A stretch of DNA of 64,000 nt from RQOF01 sp964461135 (GCA_964461135.1 CAYWTB010000016.1:9778-73777), one strand, 5' to 3'; counted from the first letter of the stretch, positions 1-9,779 are shown. The notes: generated by a model from the sequence alone, not told the origin. Made by a program: numbers and translations.

Positions 1-307
1 CATACAAAAACTACTTTAACATAATAAGGGTTGAAAGAATATCAAAATGTATTTTTTTAAATGACTATTCCTTTAGTTCCGAAACGGAGCGGTGTATCAT
101 TACGGGCAGCACGCCAGACAGACCTGTCACATCCCTGTGCCAGACAGGAAGCAATCTCCTCAGGATTCTTGCAGTATTAGCCTTCCCTGGGATCAGCCAG
201 TGAATACGGGGATTAACTGACCTGCAGCTATTGTTGTCTGGTAAAATTTGAATTTTCAGTGCTTTTATCACTGGTTTCTAAGAGTTTGTCTTATCTGACC
301 CTCCCCT

Positions 308-354
308 GGCCCTATGAATAGGGCCTTTCCCCTCCCTCATACATGAGGGAGGGG
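308..354. repeat. Two adjacent perfect palindromes
   Basis: GGCCCTAT and ATAGGGCC (308-325) form an 8-bp stem with a 2-nt loop. CCCCTCCCTCAT and ATGAGGGAGGGG (329-354) form a 12-bp stem, also with a 2-nt loop. They lie inside the inverted-repeat element, far from any gene end, so they look like repeat DNA rather than a terminator. Confidence 0.55.
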
Positions 355-463
355 ATTAAGGGGTGGGTTATTTCCATCATCTGAAAATGAAAGAGATTTA
401 ATCAGTCAAATCTATAAATCCTACAATTATTTTACAATTCGCTATATATATGCAATCTTAACT

Positions 464-538
464 GGACACTATTGGCCCGGCGTCTGCCGGGCGGGCCGCG
501 ACATCCATGTCTCGCCACATAGTGGTCCCTTCCGGGAC
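464..538. other. GC-rich structured segment with several nested hairpins
   Basis: An outer pairing (GACACTATTGG around 465-475 against CCACATAGTGG around 515-525) encloses a GCCCGGC/GCCGGGC hairpin (475-492) and a GCGACAT/ATGTCTCGC hairpin (498-515). A GTCCC/GGGAC hairpin (525-538) follows. The GC content is far above the surrounding AT-rich DNA. It could be the folded end of the enclosing element or a structured RNA. No known RNA family was recognised. Confidence 0.35.
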
Positions 539-659
539 AATGACAGCCCGCTCAGTTTCGGAGCTAAAGCAATAGTCACAATCATTTTGATATTAACCTT
601 GCAGTGTTTTCAGCCATTAAATATTTGAATGGTAAATTTTATCGATTTCATGTTAAAAA

Positions 660-692
660 CAAAAGCCGACAGACAGGATCCGTCGGCTTTTG
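660..692 (-). terminator. Rho-independent terminator of the minus-strand operon
   Basis: Perfect 11-bp stem, CAAAAGCCGAC (660-670) with GTCGGCTTTTG (682-692), and an 11-nt loop. Read on the minus strand the stem ends in TTTTG followed by TTTTT. It lies 24 nt beyond the stop codon of the last operon gene. Confidence 0.85.
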
Positions 693-715
693 CAAAAATA
701 GAGCTTACACCATAA

Positions 716-2119
716 TTACTTAACCAGCAGCATCTTTCCGGTAGCCACGGAATGATCAACTGTCAGTTTGAAGTAGTAGTGGCCGGAGGCCAGACCGCGT
801 GCGTCAAACGTATATTTATGAGGTCCGGCAGACGTGTTTTCATCAATCACTTTTCCAACCAGAGCACCCCGCATATCATAAATCCTCAGAACCACATGCG
901 CACTTTTATGCAGGTCAAACGGAATGACCGTGGTGGGATTGAAGGGATTCGGATAGTTATGATACAGGGTAAACAAGCCCGGTACCACTTTCCTATCCTG
1001 TCCGGGTTTGATGGAAGTGAATGTACCCGAGTAGTGTTTTATTCCGTAGCCATAATACTCTGCAGCATAAAACTCATCTCCCGCCGCATTGAAATAGGCG
1101 TCCCGTAGGCAACGCAGGTACTTTGGTTGAGCATAACCACCGGTGGTGGTATCGGATCCGTCAGTATTTGCGAAGAACTCGAATGATTTCAGGCTGTCCA
1201 CAATCATGTAATTCTGGTCCGGGTCAAGGGCAAATATCTTCCGGTAGCTGACATCATCATAACTGGCTATCCACAGAAGACCGGCTGGATTCCACTGTGC
1301 CAGGTTGGTCACGAAAGGATAGGTGGTAGTATCAACCGTCACCGAATACAGGATGGTATCGACCAGGGTGTAGGTTCCAAAAACGCCATCGGCACTGTAA
1401 TAGCGATGAATACCGCCACTCATAGAACATATATAGACATTCTTCCCATCGGGGGATACTTCCATACAGCGGGTCACACCGGCAGAGATACCGGTAACGG
1501 TGTTGAAGGGTGCTGCCCAGTCATCCGGATCGAGAATATCGACCTTGGTGGCGAATACTCCGTCCATCTGGTATACATATCCGTCCGCATCCACACCCGG
1601 TCGCCCGTTGCTTCCACCGGTGCTGTATTTACGAATGACATCGTGGGTCTGATAATTGATCTTATAGACCAATCCATTCGAGAAGGAGGCTATTATATTC
1701 CCCTGGGGGTCAGTCCCCATTCCCCGATGGCCCCCTACCAGGGTATCAATAGAACCATCCGGTAAATTAAGGAAGGCCAGGGTGTCCACCTCTCCGGTAG
1801 CGGGATCCAGAATAAAAATAGGTTTCACAGCATATGTTGTGGTATCCGTCGGGGTCATGATGACAATTCTGTCCGGATATTCCGAAGTAAACTCAGTAAG
1901 GCGTTCGTAATAGGATCCACACCATATTTTACCATCCGGATCAAGTGTGACCGAGTAGGCATTTCTGAATCCGGGGACATTGACAGCTGCCGCGCCATAG
2001 TCGGTAGCGATCGTACGACCATTTACAATCAGGGAATCGAATGTCCAGGTCGAAAGCTGTCCATACCCCAGACCTGCCAGCAGCATCACAGTTAATACAC
2101 CCAAAAGCAATTTTTTCAT
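716..2119 (-). CDS. T9SS-sorted beta-propeller protein
   Basis: 467-aa exported protein. A signal peptide (MKKLLLG start, cut near residue 20) is followed by about 350 residues of NHL/SMP-30-like propeller repeats with blades such as DPDGKIW, DPQGNIIA, DADGYVY and SPDGKNVYI. The last 85 residues are a canonical type A T9SS sorting domain containing YPNPFNPTT, LRIYDMRG, SGHYYFK and KMLLVK. A strong AAGGAG lies 7 nt before ATG 2119. It is the last gene of the long minus-strand operon and is followed by a clear terminator. The 113-bp gap before it holds a stabiliser-like SD motif. The ligand is unknown. Propellers of this type commonly bind glycans or proteins, but nothing here fixes an enzymatic role. 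Confidence 0.85.
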   Translation of the reverse strand: MKKLLLGVLTVMLLAGLGYGQLSTWTFDSLIVNGRTIATDYGAAAVNVPGFRNAYSVTLDPDGKIWCGSYYERLTEFTSEYPDRIVIMTPTDTTTYAVKPIFILDPATGEVDTLAFLNLPDGSIDTLVGGHRGMGTDPQGNIIASFSNGLVYKINYQTHDVIRKYSTGGSNGRPGVDADGYVYQMDGVFATKVDILDPDDWAAPFNTVTGISAGVTRCMEVSPDGKNVYICSMSGGIHRYYSADGVFGTYTLVDTILYSVTVDTTTYPFVTNLAQWNPAGLLWIASYDDVSYRKIFALDPDQNYMIVDSLKSFEFFANTDGSDTTTGGYAQPKYLRCLRDAYFNAAGDEFYAAEYYGYGIKHYSGTFTSIKPGQDRKVVPGLFTLYHNYPNPFNPTTVIPFDLHKSAHVVLRIYDMRGALVGKVIDENTSAGPHKYTFDARGLASGHYYFKLTVDHSVATGKMLLVK

Positions 2120-2191
2120 AACATACTCCTTAGTTTAATTAGTGAATAATTTAAAGAATTTTCCATAAATGTTTTCCGGTATAAAAACAAT

Positions 2192-2204
2192 CACCTCCTT
2201 TCTC
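2192..2204 (-). promoter_or_regulatory. STAB-SD-like motif in the 5' region of the T9SS gene
   Basis: On the minus strand the 13-mer GAGAAAGGAGGTG lies about 30 nt after the preceding stop codon and about 73 nt before the next start, too far to serve that start. The identical 13-mer precedes the other operon-terminal T9SS gene (29140-29152). GAAAGGAGG-type motifs are known in Bacillus as 5' mRNA stabilisers that bind the 30S subunit. That role here is inference. Confidence 0.45.
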
Positions 2205-2232
2205 TTTTCAATTCAACATTTACAGATTATTT

Positions 2233-3492
2233 CTATGGTTGTCTTCCATAATAAGGTGCGGAATTTTTGCCCATGGTTACCCGCACCACGGTGCGGTATT
2301 CCCCACTTAACGACCTGCGATTTACATATAAATACTGACTGTTCCCCCACATAAAATTGGTGGCCGGCGGTAACAGGACTGCCGAATAAAGGGGACTTGC
2401 ATTTTCCGGAAGATACCGGCCGTTTCCGTCCGGGGATATAACCGTGATGGCATCCGAAATGTCGGTTGAATCAGCTCCCACGTACAGATCCCCATCGTCA
2501 GCGAAGGTAATCGCCAGGATATCGGGAATACCAACCGTACCGGTGCCATAATAACTATTCCAATCAAAGACCAGTTCTTTGGAACCGAGATCGCCGGAGG
2601 TATTCAGAATTGGATTTCTCCATATACCCGATTTAACTGAATCAGGACTTCCCGGGGTTAGATTATATTTTCCGGCTACATAAACGTACCCGTTATAGAC
2701 ACGCAGTGAGTTTACCAGGTAATCCGGGTAACTTGCTGCTAATCTTTCATTCTTGTTTTGATCAATACTATAAATAGCAAATTTGGTGGAATAGTAGATA
2801 TTCAGATTTTCGTCAAAATCAAAATCATTTATTGCTTTGCCCAGTCTTATGCTGTCTTTGGTTGATTCGGTGAACTGATACAGATAAATGGTTCGACCGG
2901 CATAAAGAACACCGCCCGGTCCCATTTTCATAGTTCTGAAAGACTGGCCTGATTTTACAATGACAAAATCCGCCTGTTCCTCTTCCGGGGTCACTTTTAA
3001 TATCTTTCCTTCACCCAGGGAGGCATACAGGTTTTCCGAAAGATCCACCGCCAGGCTGTAGGCATCGAAGGCACCGGTAATTCCACCGTATCCATCCTGC
3101 TGGGCGAATTCAACTTTATAAGGCTGAGATTCGCCAAACTGCATGGCCCCATCCACCTGTACCTTAATGATCAGCGAATCTCCCCCAATAACCGGTACAA
3201 TACAGTGAATCTCAGTCGTTGTTACCGAAACAATTTCAGCCTTTTTCCCGCCGAAAAACACCCGCGTATGGGTATAATTATCACTGGGATCGAAATTAGT
3301 CCCAAAAATCGTAACCTCTGTAATGCCCGCATAAGCGCTGGCCGGTTCCACCCCGTTAACTGTGGGATTTGGTTTTACCGGGTAATTTGGATTCAGATCA
3401 TACAAACTTTTCTGTGGTTCTTCGGCGCACTGTAACAGAAACAAACTCAGCATTAGGATACTTAAAATAACTAAAAAATGATGCTTTTTCAT
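2233..3492 (-). CDS. IPT/TIG-domain lipoprotein with propeller
   Basis: 419-aa lipoprotein starting MKKHHFL, chosen over an upstream in-frame ATG because GGGAG sits correctly 8 nt before ATG 3492. The signal peptide ends in the lipobox LLQC. Next comes an IPT/TIG immunoglobulin-like fold at roughly residues 40-125 (GVEPASAYAG, TIFGTNFDP), then an NHL-like propeller to the C-terminus (SLAVDLSENLYAS, MKMGPGGVLYAG, ITFADDGDLYVG). No T9SS tail is present. IPT/TIG lipoproteins next to TonB receptors in Bacteroidota are often surface glycan-binding proteins, and I infer a similar binding role here. The gene starts 27 bp after the PorV-like gene and is surely cotranscribed with it. Confidence 0.75.
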   Translation of the reverse strand: MKKHHFLVILSILMLSLFLLQCAEEPQKSLYDLNPNYPVKPNPTVNGVEPASAYAGITEVTIFGTNFDPSDNYTHTRVFFGGKKAEIVSVTTTEIHCIVPVIGGDSLIIKVQVDGAMQFGESQPYKVEFAQQDGYGGITGAFDAYSLAVDLSENLYASLGEGKILKVTPEEEQADFVIVKSGQSFRTMKMGPGGVLYAGRTIYLYQFTESTKDSIRLGKAINDFDFDENLNIYYSTKFAIYSIDQNKNERLAASYPDYLVNSLRVYNGYVYVAGKYNLTPGSPDSVKSGIWRNPILNTSGDLGSKELVFDWNSYYGTGTVGIPDILAITFADDGDLYVGADSTDISDAITVISPDGNGRYLPENASPLYSAVLLPPATNFMWGNSQYLYVNRRSLSGEYRTVVRVTMGKNSAPYYGRQP

Positions 3493-3519
3493 TATGTGAC
3501 TCCCATTAACTTTCAAAGG

Positions 3520-4524
3520 TCAAAAGGTAAAATTCAACGAAAATCGTTGTACATTATCAAAAACACCAAAGGGTGTATAAGCATAATCAAATCCCAGACC
3601 AAATTTTTTAAAACCGAAACCGTAGGAAATATTTTCTTCATCCCGGCTGGAAACATAACCAAGCCTTAGAAAAAATGTACTCTGAAAACCATATTCCAGA
3701 CCAAGCCGTGCAAATTCCGGATACGACCTGGGATGGGCGGCATCCACCGAGAATAAAACCCGGTGAACCTCAGAAAATTGAGGCATAAAATCCAGCACAT
3801 TCATGGATACCCCGATATTAAAAGTCAGGGGTAGCTGAAACCCTTCCCTGGCATAACGGACTTCTTTGGAAAAATTCCGCACGGACATGCCGAATACCAG
3901 ACTTTTAAAGCCTGTTTTGTAGGTGGTTCCAAGATCGAAAGCGAAAACGGACACTTCATTTTCGATGGCATTCTGATAATCCGGTGCAGGTTCAAGAGAA
4001 ACAATGGCCGCACCCAGGTACTGGTCTACTAGTTTCATCTGACCGCCCACTGAAAATTTGTCGGAAAGGCGCCTGGCGTAGCCCAGGCCAATTGAATAAG
4101 AGAAGGGTTGAATCAGGCCTGTTTCGATGAATCCCTGATCATTTCCGGCGATAATTGTACCTTCAATATCGCCATAATCCACGAACAAAAAACTAAATGC
4201 GAAAATTCCATAGCGCCCGTTAGAGGGCTGGAAAGCACCGGTGACTGAATAGTTATTGATGTCTGCAATCCAGGAATTCTGATTAGCCATCAGGTCAAAC
4301 CTGATATTCATATCCGCCAGAATCGCCGGATTGGACCACAGGGCTGCCGAATAGGCAGGCATGGTGGTCATGGCACCGGCCAGGGCGGCTGAACGGGCGT
4401 CCTGAATTACACTCAGGAATTGAAAACCGGTCTGTGCAAGTTTTTTGTCGGCCCGGACATTTGAGAACATAACCAGGCAAACCAGCAGTAACGTTAATAT
4501 TTTTGTCGTTTTGTGATTCATCAT
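3520..4524 (-). CDS. PorV/PorQ-family outer-membrane protein (cassette 2)
   Basis: 334 aa with a signal peptide (cut near residue 25), then the PorV/PorQ family pattern: KLAQTGFQFLSV, DARSAALAGA, SNPA, and alternating amphipathic strands to a C-terminal aromatic end (LNFTF) typical of outer-membrane barrels. Known PorV acts with the T9SS translocon, collecting cargo tails and handing them to the attachment complex. Whether this paralogue does the same is inference. It closely resembles the 9780-10808 protein (shared KLAQTG, SMNVLDF, DYAYT). GGAG lies 6 nt before ATG 4524. It follows a VPNPY-tailed exported protein by 37 bp, as in the other two cassettes. Confidence 0.85.
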   Translation of the reverse strand: MMNHKTTKILTLLLVCLVMFSNVRADKKLAQTGFQFLSVIQDARSAALAGAMTTMPAYSAALWSNPAILADMNIRFDLMANQNSWIADINNYSVTGAFQPSNGRYGIFAFSFLFVDYGDIEGTIIAGNDQGFIETGLIQPFSYSIGLGYARRLSDKFSVGGQMKLVDQYLGAAIVSLEPAPDYQNAIENEVSVFAFDLGTTYKTGFKSLVFGMSVRNFSKEVRYAREGFQLPLTFNIGVSMNVLDFMPQFSEVHRVLFSVDAAHPRSYPEFARLGLEYGFQSTFFLRLGYVSSRDEENISYGFGFKKFGLGFDYAYTPFGVFDNVQRFSLNFTF

Positions 4525-4561
4525 TTAGTGCTCCGATATGGCATTTTATTCATTCTTTAAA

Positions 4562-6694
4562 TCAACGTATTATGATAAATTTTTTATTGATGGACTCACC
4601 ATTCGGTTTCTCGATATGGGCAATATAAACGCCACTCACCACCGTCTGACGGGAGGAGGTTATCGAGTACCAGGCCTGATCTCCACTGCCGTCAGTATGT
4701 TCGATTGTATCCACCAGATCTCCGCGTTCGGTATATATTTTTATAGTACACCTTCCCGGAATATTATAGAACATTATCTTATTGGTTTCATTCAGAAACA
4801 AGAGTCGCTGCAGATCGGCATTTAAATAATAGGGATTAGGCACAATACGAATGTCCTTGAGAACATCCCCTCCCGGTCTGCGAAGATATGCCGGTTCGTT
4901 GGTGCGGGTATAGAACCGGCTGCTGTGCAGACTGCCATGGGGATTGGCATTTGTATTATTAGTTGAGCCATTACTGAATGCTTCAATGTAATAATAATAG
5001 GAGATGCCACGGATAGCTTTCACATCATCATAATTGTGCACAACTGCGGCATTATTGGTGCCCGTACCACAGGCAAATATTTCCTTAAATACCGTGTCCG
5101 GCTTTCCCTCGGCCCGATAAATTCGGTAACCCCCAAAACCCGGCACACCTTCTGAGGGACTGGGACTCCAATTTAAGGCGATTTTATCACCTCCCGAGAG
5201 AACTTCAAACAGAGTGGGAGGCTGTGGCGGCTGTGGGATCTGAAAATTCATGTCATAATTACGCTTGGCCCGGCTGAAGGTCAGCAGGATGGAATCTCTC
5301 CCGGTATAGACCCAGGTATCTTTATAAACATCCTTATCGGGGGTGGTTGATCCGCCCGGAAGAACAAACGGACCCTTGTCATTGGGATCCTGGTAGGCCT
5401 TCTTCCACCTCTGGCCGATTTCTTCACACATGGGGCGGCTTAATCCGGAAACCCCTTCAGCCTCAACGATTACAATACTATCGCCTTCCTGCAGGTCAAA
5501 GGGACCATAGTTGATCCAGAGATTGGTCCCACCGCCATCGTTGTGTACCAGGTAGGGGTCTTTTTTCTGATCCTTATAAGTTTCCCAGAACCGGTCATTG
5601 CCGCCTAAACCGGTGAAGGGGATACCGCTGAGCATGGAATACTGCTGGATCATTTTGGGCAGCTCCGCCCGGGAAACCGTATTCATTCCGGGATAGGTGT
5701 CTCCGGCGTGCCAGCCCAGGGTAGTGGGCTGATTGGGATCATCCGAATGATCGGTTGCACTTATATCCACGTGTAAAACGGCCACTCCGGCATGCTGGGG
5801 TGCCGCCAGACGGCCATCCCGCGAAAGGTAAGGCCCGCCGATATTATCAAATGCATTTATTTCCGACTGCCCGGCCCAGACAAATCCACAGCGAATCCAT
5901 TGCACGATGGGATTATCCAGGGTTATTTCTTCATTGGCATGCTGCGGATAATCTTCACCCCGTTTGGTAACCCAGGTGTGTTTGCCCCAGGACTGGCCGT
6001 CTCCGATGGCAAAGGAGCCTTCACGACTGACGCTGTAACGGATACCCCAGCCGATCCTGACACCCAGAAGCGGCCCATGACGTTCGATTTCCGGATCGTA
6101 ATCCGTATTACCGGTATTGGTGAAGGTGAAAATCTTAATGTGGTAATTATCATGATACTGCTGGCTGAAAGCATATACCGTCCGGTTCATGGTCAGTCCC
6201 ATGGAGGTATTGATAATATTGGTCATGATGCGGTCCGGTATCTGATCGGGATTAATCTCATCCACATCATCAATATAAGGGAGGGTTAAATTACTTCCAT
6301 CTACAATGACTGTAGGTGCTTCAAATTTTGCAGTCTGTTTTAATTCAACCGGAAAAACAGATTCACCCACAAAGTCAGCAGACAGATAAATCCCATAGGC
6401 ATCCCAGTACAATCCATCCTGGTCGACAAAATCTTTACAGCCCAACCAGGATCTTTTAATAACGGCGTTGTCCTGATAAAGATAATCCGCCGGCCAGATG
6501 AGGCCTTCATAGTAAGAATTATTCCAGGCCCGTTCCGATCCATAAGCCGAATAGTGGTTCTGAAGTGATCCCACCCGACGGATGTAACGCGCATCAGTAC
6601 TTTGTATCTGCGCATTCAGAATATGATAAAAGCAAATACTGGATACCACTGTGACTATCAGGATAACTTTTACAAGTTGATTCATAATTTTCAT
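4562..6694 (-). CDS. Large exported protein with FN3 and VPNPY-type tail (cassette 2)
   Basis: About 710 aa from ATG 6694, preferred because AAGGA sits 7 nt upstream; a longer reading overlaps the previous gene. Signal peptide about 1-28. The N-terminal beta-rich module has GSLQNHYSAYGSE, YQDN and WLGCK. The middle has a FTNTGNTDYD segment and a GPFDLQEGDS segment. An FN3-like domain lies near 490-590. The last 97 residues are a FlgD-Ig-like, T9SS-like tail with IVPNPYY, IPGRCTIKIYT and a final FIIIR. The same order occurs in the 10822-12957 and 30322-33930 proteins. No catalytic motif was recognised. It sits between a TonB receptor (10 bp) and a PorV homologue (37 bp), so it may be a surface partner of that receptor. 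Confidence 0.75.
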   Translation of the reverse strand: MKIMNQLVKVILIVTVVSSICFYHILNAQIQSTDARYIRRVGSLQNHYSAYGSERAWNNSYYEGLIWPADYLYQDNAVIKRSWLGCKDFVDQDGLYWDAYGIYLSADFVGESVFPVELKQTAKFEAPTVIVDGSNLTLPYIDDVDEINPDQIPDRIMTNIINTSMGLTMNRTVYAFSQQYHDNYHIKIFTFTNTGNTDYDPEIERHGPLLGVRIGWGIRYSVSREGSFAIGDGQSWGKHTWVTKRGEDYPQHANEEITLDNPIVQWIRCGFVWAGQSEINAFDNIGGPYLSRDGRLAAPQHAGVAVLHVDISATDHSDDPNQPTTLGWHAGDTYPGMNTVSRAELPKMIQQYSMLSGIPFTGLGGNDRFWETYKDQKKDPYLVHNDGGGTNLWINYGPFDLQEGDSIVIVEAEGVSGLSRPMCEEIGQRWKKAYQDPNDKGPFVLPGGSTTPDKDVYKDTWVYTGRDSILLTFSRAKRNYDMNFQIPQPPQPPTLFEVLSGGDKIALNWSPSPSEGVPGFGGYRIYRAEGKPDTVFKEIFACGTGTNNAAVVHNYDDVKAIRGISYYYYIEAFSNGSTNNTNANPHGSLHSSRFYTRTNEPAYLRRPGGDVLKDIRIVPNPYYLNADLQRLLFLNETNKIMFYNIPGRCTIKIYTERGDLVDTIEHTDGSGDQAWYSITSSRQTVVSGVYIAHIEKPNGESINKKFIIIR

Positions 6695-6704
6695 ATCTGC
6701 ATCC

Positions 6705-9700
6705 TTAAAAATTGATCTTAATTCCGAAGAAAATATCGCGGGGATTAAGATATGTGAGTGCTTCAATATTAGGCATATCAATATAGGATTTTTTATTGAT
6801 CCTTTCCTTATTGCGTGCTGAAATTGCGGCATCGTTATTGGGGTTGGGTTCCAGCGGATCAAAAGCTACACCGGCCGGCCGCCGGTCACCAATGCGGTCG
6901 TTCCCTTTCTGATCACCGCTTTCCCAGGGCCGTCGCAGGGATTCCAGGTATGCATTACGATCATAGGTATCTGAAAATCCGGCAAAACTGAAAATCTTAG
7001 TGTTCAATAAATTCCAGATATCTGCATACAATTGCACTCCGAACCGGCTCATTCTGAAATCTTTGGTGATCCGTAAATCCACATTATAGGTATTGCGATA
7101 TCTGAAATTATCCACAACTCCCGGTGTAGAGTTTGGATTAAATGTATAATATCCCCCTGCCTTCCAATAAGCCAGAATGTTGAGTCTCCAGTTTTGAAAG
7201 AGATATATTCCCAGGATTTGCGGTCCAAATTCTGTGGGTGTCTGAACCATAATATTGGCCCTGGCATATGGTTGTGGCCTGGGGCGGGATTGAACAGGAT
7301 TTTGCCGCAGGTACTCGTTCATGGTATTAGGATCCTGATAATTTTCCAACAGACCAAAGTAGCCTGAAGTTTGCACATCATAGGTATAATTTATAAATCC
7401 ACTGAGCCATCTGGCTGCCCGTTTTGTGAGTGTTACTTCAAAACCGCGAATGTCCGCATAATTGTTATTTTCGGATATATAGTACTGTACAGTTCCGTTA
7501 ATATTGCGGTAATACACCCAACCCGGCTGATTGGTCACGTCTTTATAGTAACCCGCTACTTTCAGCAGAAACATATTCCACAGACTGTGCTCATATCCCA
7601 CCTCGTAGGCAATGGTGCGTTCCATCTTCAGGTTCCGGTTCCCGAGATAGGTTACCAGTCCATTAGATTCCCGCTGCAGGCGGAAACGGTAGGAGGAGGC
7701 GGCTTCGGATAGGAAATGACCATAGTTGAAGTATAATTTGGAGTTGGCGGTGATGGGATGTGATATACCCAGACGCGGACTGAGATACCAGTCAGGTTTG
7801 GCATCCACGGAAGGAACCTGTTGTTCCAGACTATTCCCATATCCTGCCCGGTAATAGTTATCGTAGGTACTCAATTCATATACCGGTGCATTGGCATCTG
7901 AGTAGTCCAGCCGGAGACCCAGGTTGGCAATAAATCCCTCATACTCCAGTTTATCCTGGAGATAAGCACCCAGACGAAAAGGATAGATATTATAGATCAT
8001 ACTCCGGGTCCAGGTCCCCATGGAGGGACTCTCCGTGCTGGAGTTAATCCTGAAATCGTTGTAAACCAGGCGCAGGCCGGTTTTTACTTCGTTTTTCCCA
8101 TTTAACTGGCTGGTTAGATTTAAATCCATGGTATAAGTGGAATTGCGGCTTTTATCACGACCCAGATTCATCCAGCCACCCAGACTCATGCCATCTATGG
8201 CACTACTGGAGTATCCCCAGTATCCATAGGGAGCTTCATCAACAAAATAACCGGGTACGGGCTGGTATATTCTGGAGGTATCCCGCAGGGTAGTTTGAAA
8301 TGTATTATACTGGCTTCTTTTATACTGGAGGTCGACGGTATAAAATGTTTTCAGATTCAAGGCATGTGTGAATTTTATACCTAACATGGCGCGATAGATA
8401 TCTGAAGGGCTGTAATAGCCAGGAATATACAGTATTTCCGGTGAGTTGGCCAGATCCGCCACGGCTGATACCTGCTGCAGAACATAGCCGGTAGGAGTGG
8501 TAAGCCAGTCATAGGGTGAAGCAGAACGGACTTCCCCGTAAAGCGAACTCACTATTAATTTCATGCTGGGAGAAATATCGGAGGAAATTTTGATTTGTGT
8601 CTGATTTTCCGAATAACTGTCCCGGGAAAGCGGAAAAACAAACATATTCTGCTGGCGATAATGGGTCGCGAAAAATCGTAAGTTTCCCAGATATTTGTTT
8701 ACAAACGGAATTGGCCCTCCGAATGAAGCGTCCAGCAGATAGTCCGGTTTTCCGATGTCGCCGGCTCTTCTCCGCTGCCATTCAAACAATTGTCTGGCAC
8801 CTGCCGGGGTTAAATCGTTATCAGGATTATTGTCCTGCAGAGTCCCTTGCGAAACCGCATTCCATCCTTCAAAATTCGGATACTGCTTTCGTGTATTTTC
8901 ATCCCAGGCACCATTGTCTGTCCCGGTCCAACATACCGCCGGATCCATATAGGGACGATTAAAATAAGAATAGGGATCATACAGAGAGGGGCCAAAATGT
9001 TTTTGAGCTACCGGACTGTAATTGAAGGTAAACGAGCCGTTGTACATGGTTCGGTTGCCTTCCTTGGTCACTACACTTACCAGGCCCGAACGCATATCGC
9101 CATATTCGGCATTAAAACCTCCTGTCTGAATCTTAATCTCTTCCACTGCACTTAAACTCATGGCAGTATAGGGAATATTGGAGCGTTCATCATTGAGTGA
9201 GAATCCATCGATCAGGAAGACGGTCTGATTAGCACCACCGCCACGAACTTCTATTCCCTGGGTGCCCAGTTCAATTCCCGCCTGAAGCGTCAATACCGTT
9301 TCGAGTCGCTGTACGGGCAGGGTTGCTATTTCCTGTGCTTCAATATTCATCTGGCTGTTGGACACGTCTTTGACCACAATGGGGCGTTCCGCACTTACCA
9401 CCACCGGTTCTGCCTGAAAAGACTGTTCCTGCATTTTAATGTTAATCTGGGAAGTCAGATCGATTTTTACCACCACATTATTAACAAGTGAGGGGGCATA
9501 ACCTACATACTCCGATTTAAGGGTGTAACTTCCCGGTGGTACATTCAGGATTACATAGTAACCGTCCCGGTCTGTGGCGGAACCCAGGATTGTCCCTTCA
9601 AGAAACACATTGACTCCGATGAGAGGATCTCCGGTCTGTTCATCGGTAACCACACCCACCACTTTACCGGTGGTACTGCCAAATAGGGGTAAATTTCCCA

Positions 9701-9740
9701 TAAAAAGAATTAAAATGACGATGGTAATAAATTTTTTCAT
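6705..9740 (-). CDS. TonB-dependent outer-membrane receptor (cassette 2)
   Basis: 1011 aa. Signal peptide 1-22, a CarboxypepD_reg-like beta-sandwich about 24-105 (GKVVGVVTDEQTGDPLIGV, GYYVILNVPPGSYTL), a plug about 120-240 (VLTLQAGIE, EVRGGGANQT, GFNAEYGDMRSG), then a 22-strand-type barrel to the terminal KINF. The layout matches SusC/RagA-like receptors that import oligosaccharides or peptides with TonB energy, but no SusD gene follows. Near its end YIDMPN and LNPRDIFFG are shared with the 13943-17116 receptor, indicating tandem duplication. AAGGTGA precedes ATG 9740. It begins 39 bp after the cassette 1 PorV gene with no visible terminator, so the cassettes are probably cotranscribed. Confidence 0.9.
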   Translation of the reverse strand: MKKFITIVILILFMGNLPLFGSTTGKVVGVVTDEQTGDPLIGVNVFLEGTILGSATDRDGYYVILNVPPGSYTLKSEYVGYAPSLVNNVVVKIDLTSQINIKMQEQSFQAEPVVVSAERPIVVKDVSNSQMNIEAQEIATLPVQRLETVLTLQAGIELGTQGIEVRGGGANQTVFLIDGFSLNDERSNIPYTAMSLSAVEEIKIQTGGFNAEYGDMRSGLVSVVTKEGNRTMYNGSFTFNYSPVAQKHFGPSLYDPYSYFNRPYMDPAVCWTGTDNGAWDENTRKQYPNFEGWNAVSQGTLQDNNPDNDLTPAGARQLFEWQRRRAGDIGKPDYLLDASFGGPIPFVNKYLGNLRFFATHYRQQNMFVFPLSRDSYSENQTQIKISSDISPSMKLIVSSLYGEVRSASPYDWLTTPTGYVLQQVSAVADLANSPEILYIPGYYSPSDIYRAMLGIKFTHALNLKTFYTVDLQYKRSQYNTFQTTLRDTSRIYQPVPGYFVDEAPYGYWGYSSSAIDGMSLGGWMNLGRDKSRNSTYTMDLNLTSQLNGKNEVKTGLRLVYNDFRINSSTESPSMGTWTRSMIYNIYPFRLGAYLQDKLEYEGFIANLGLRLDYSDANAPVYELSTYDNYYRAGYGNSLEQQVPSVDAKPDWYLSPRLGISHPITANSKLYFNYGHFLSEAASSYRFRLQRESNGLVTYLGNRNLKMERTIAYEVGYEHSLWNMFLLKVAGYYKDVTNQPGWVYYRNINGTVQYYISENNNYADIRGFEVTLTKRAARWLSGFINYTYDVQTSGYFGLLENYQDPNTMNEYLRQNPVQSRPRPQPYARANIMVQTPTEFGPQILGIYLFQNWRLNILAYWKAGGYYTFNPNSTPGVVDNFRYRNTYNVDLRITKDFRMSRFGVQLYADIWNLLNTKIFSFAGFSDTYDRNAYLESLRRPWESGDQKGNDRIGDRRPAGVAFDPLEPNPNNDAAISARNKERINKKSYIDMPNIEALTYLNPRDIFFGIKINF

Positions 9741-9779
9741 AAGATCACCTTAATAAAAGAATAACACCAAACTATTGCA

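Larger units (their letters stand above)
62..578. repeat. Inverted-repeat-bounded element, MITE-like or paired REP
   Basis: Positions 62-92 and the reverse complement of 548-578 match over 31 nt with three mismatches. Both begin TGACTATT and contain the core CTTTAGYTCCGAAAC followed by a GAGCGG end. The 517-bp interior carries several hairpins and no credible gene or transposase. Each end can also fold on itself (GTTCC/GGAGC, GCTC/GAGC), as REP-type palindromes do. The arrangement fits a non-autonomous transposable element or two REP copies in opposite orientation. I see no convincing target-site duplication. Confidence 0.6.

Noticed and set aside
65..271. A 68-codon minus-strand frame at the window start
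   Set aside because: It lies within the inverted-repeat element, has no ribosome-binding site and resembles no protein.
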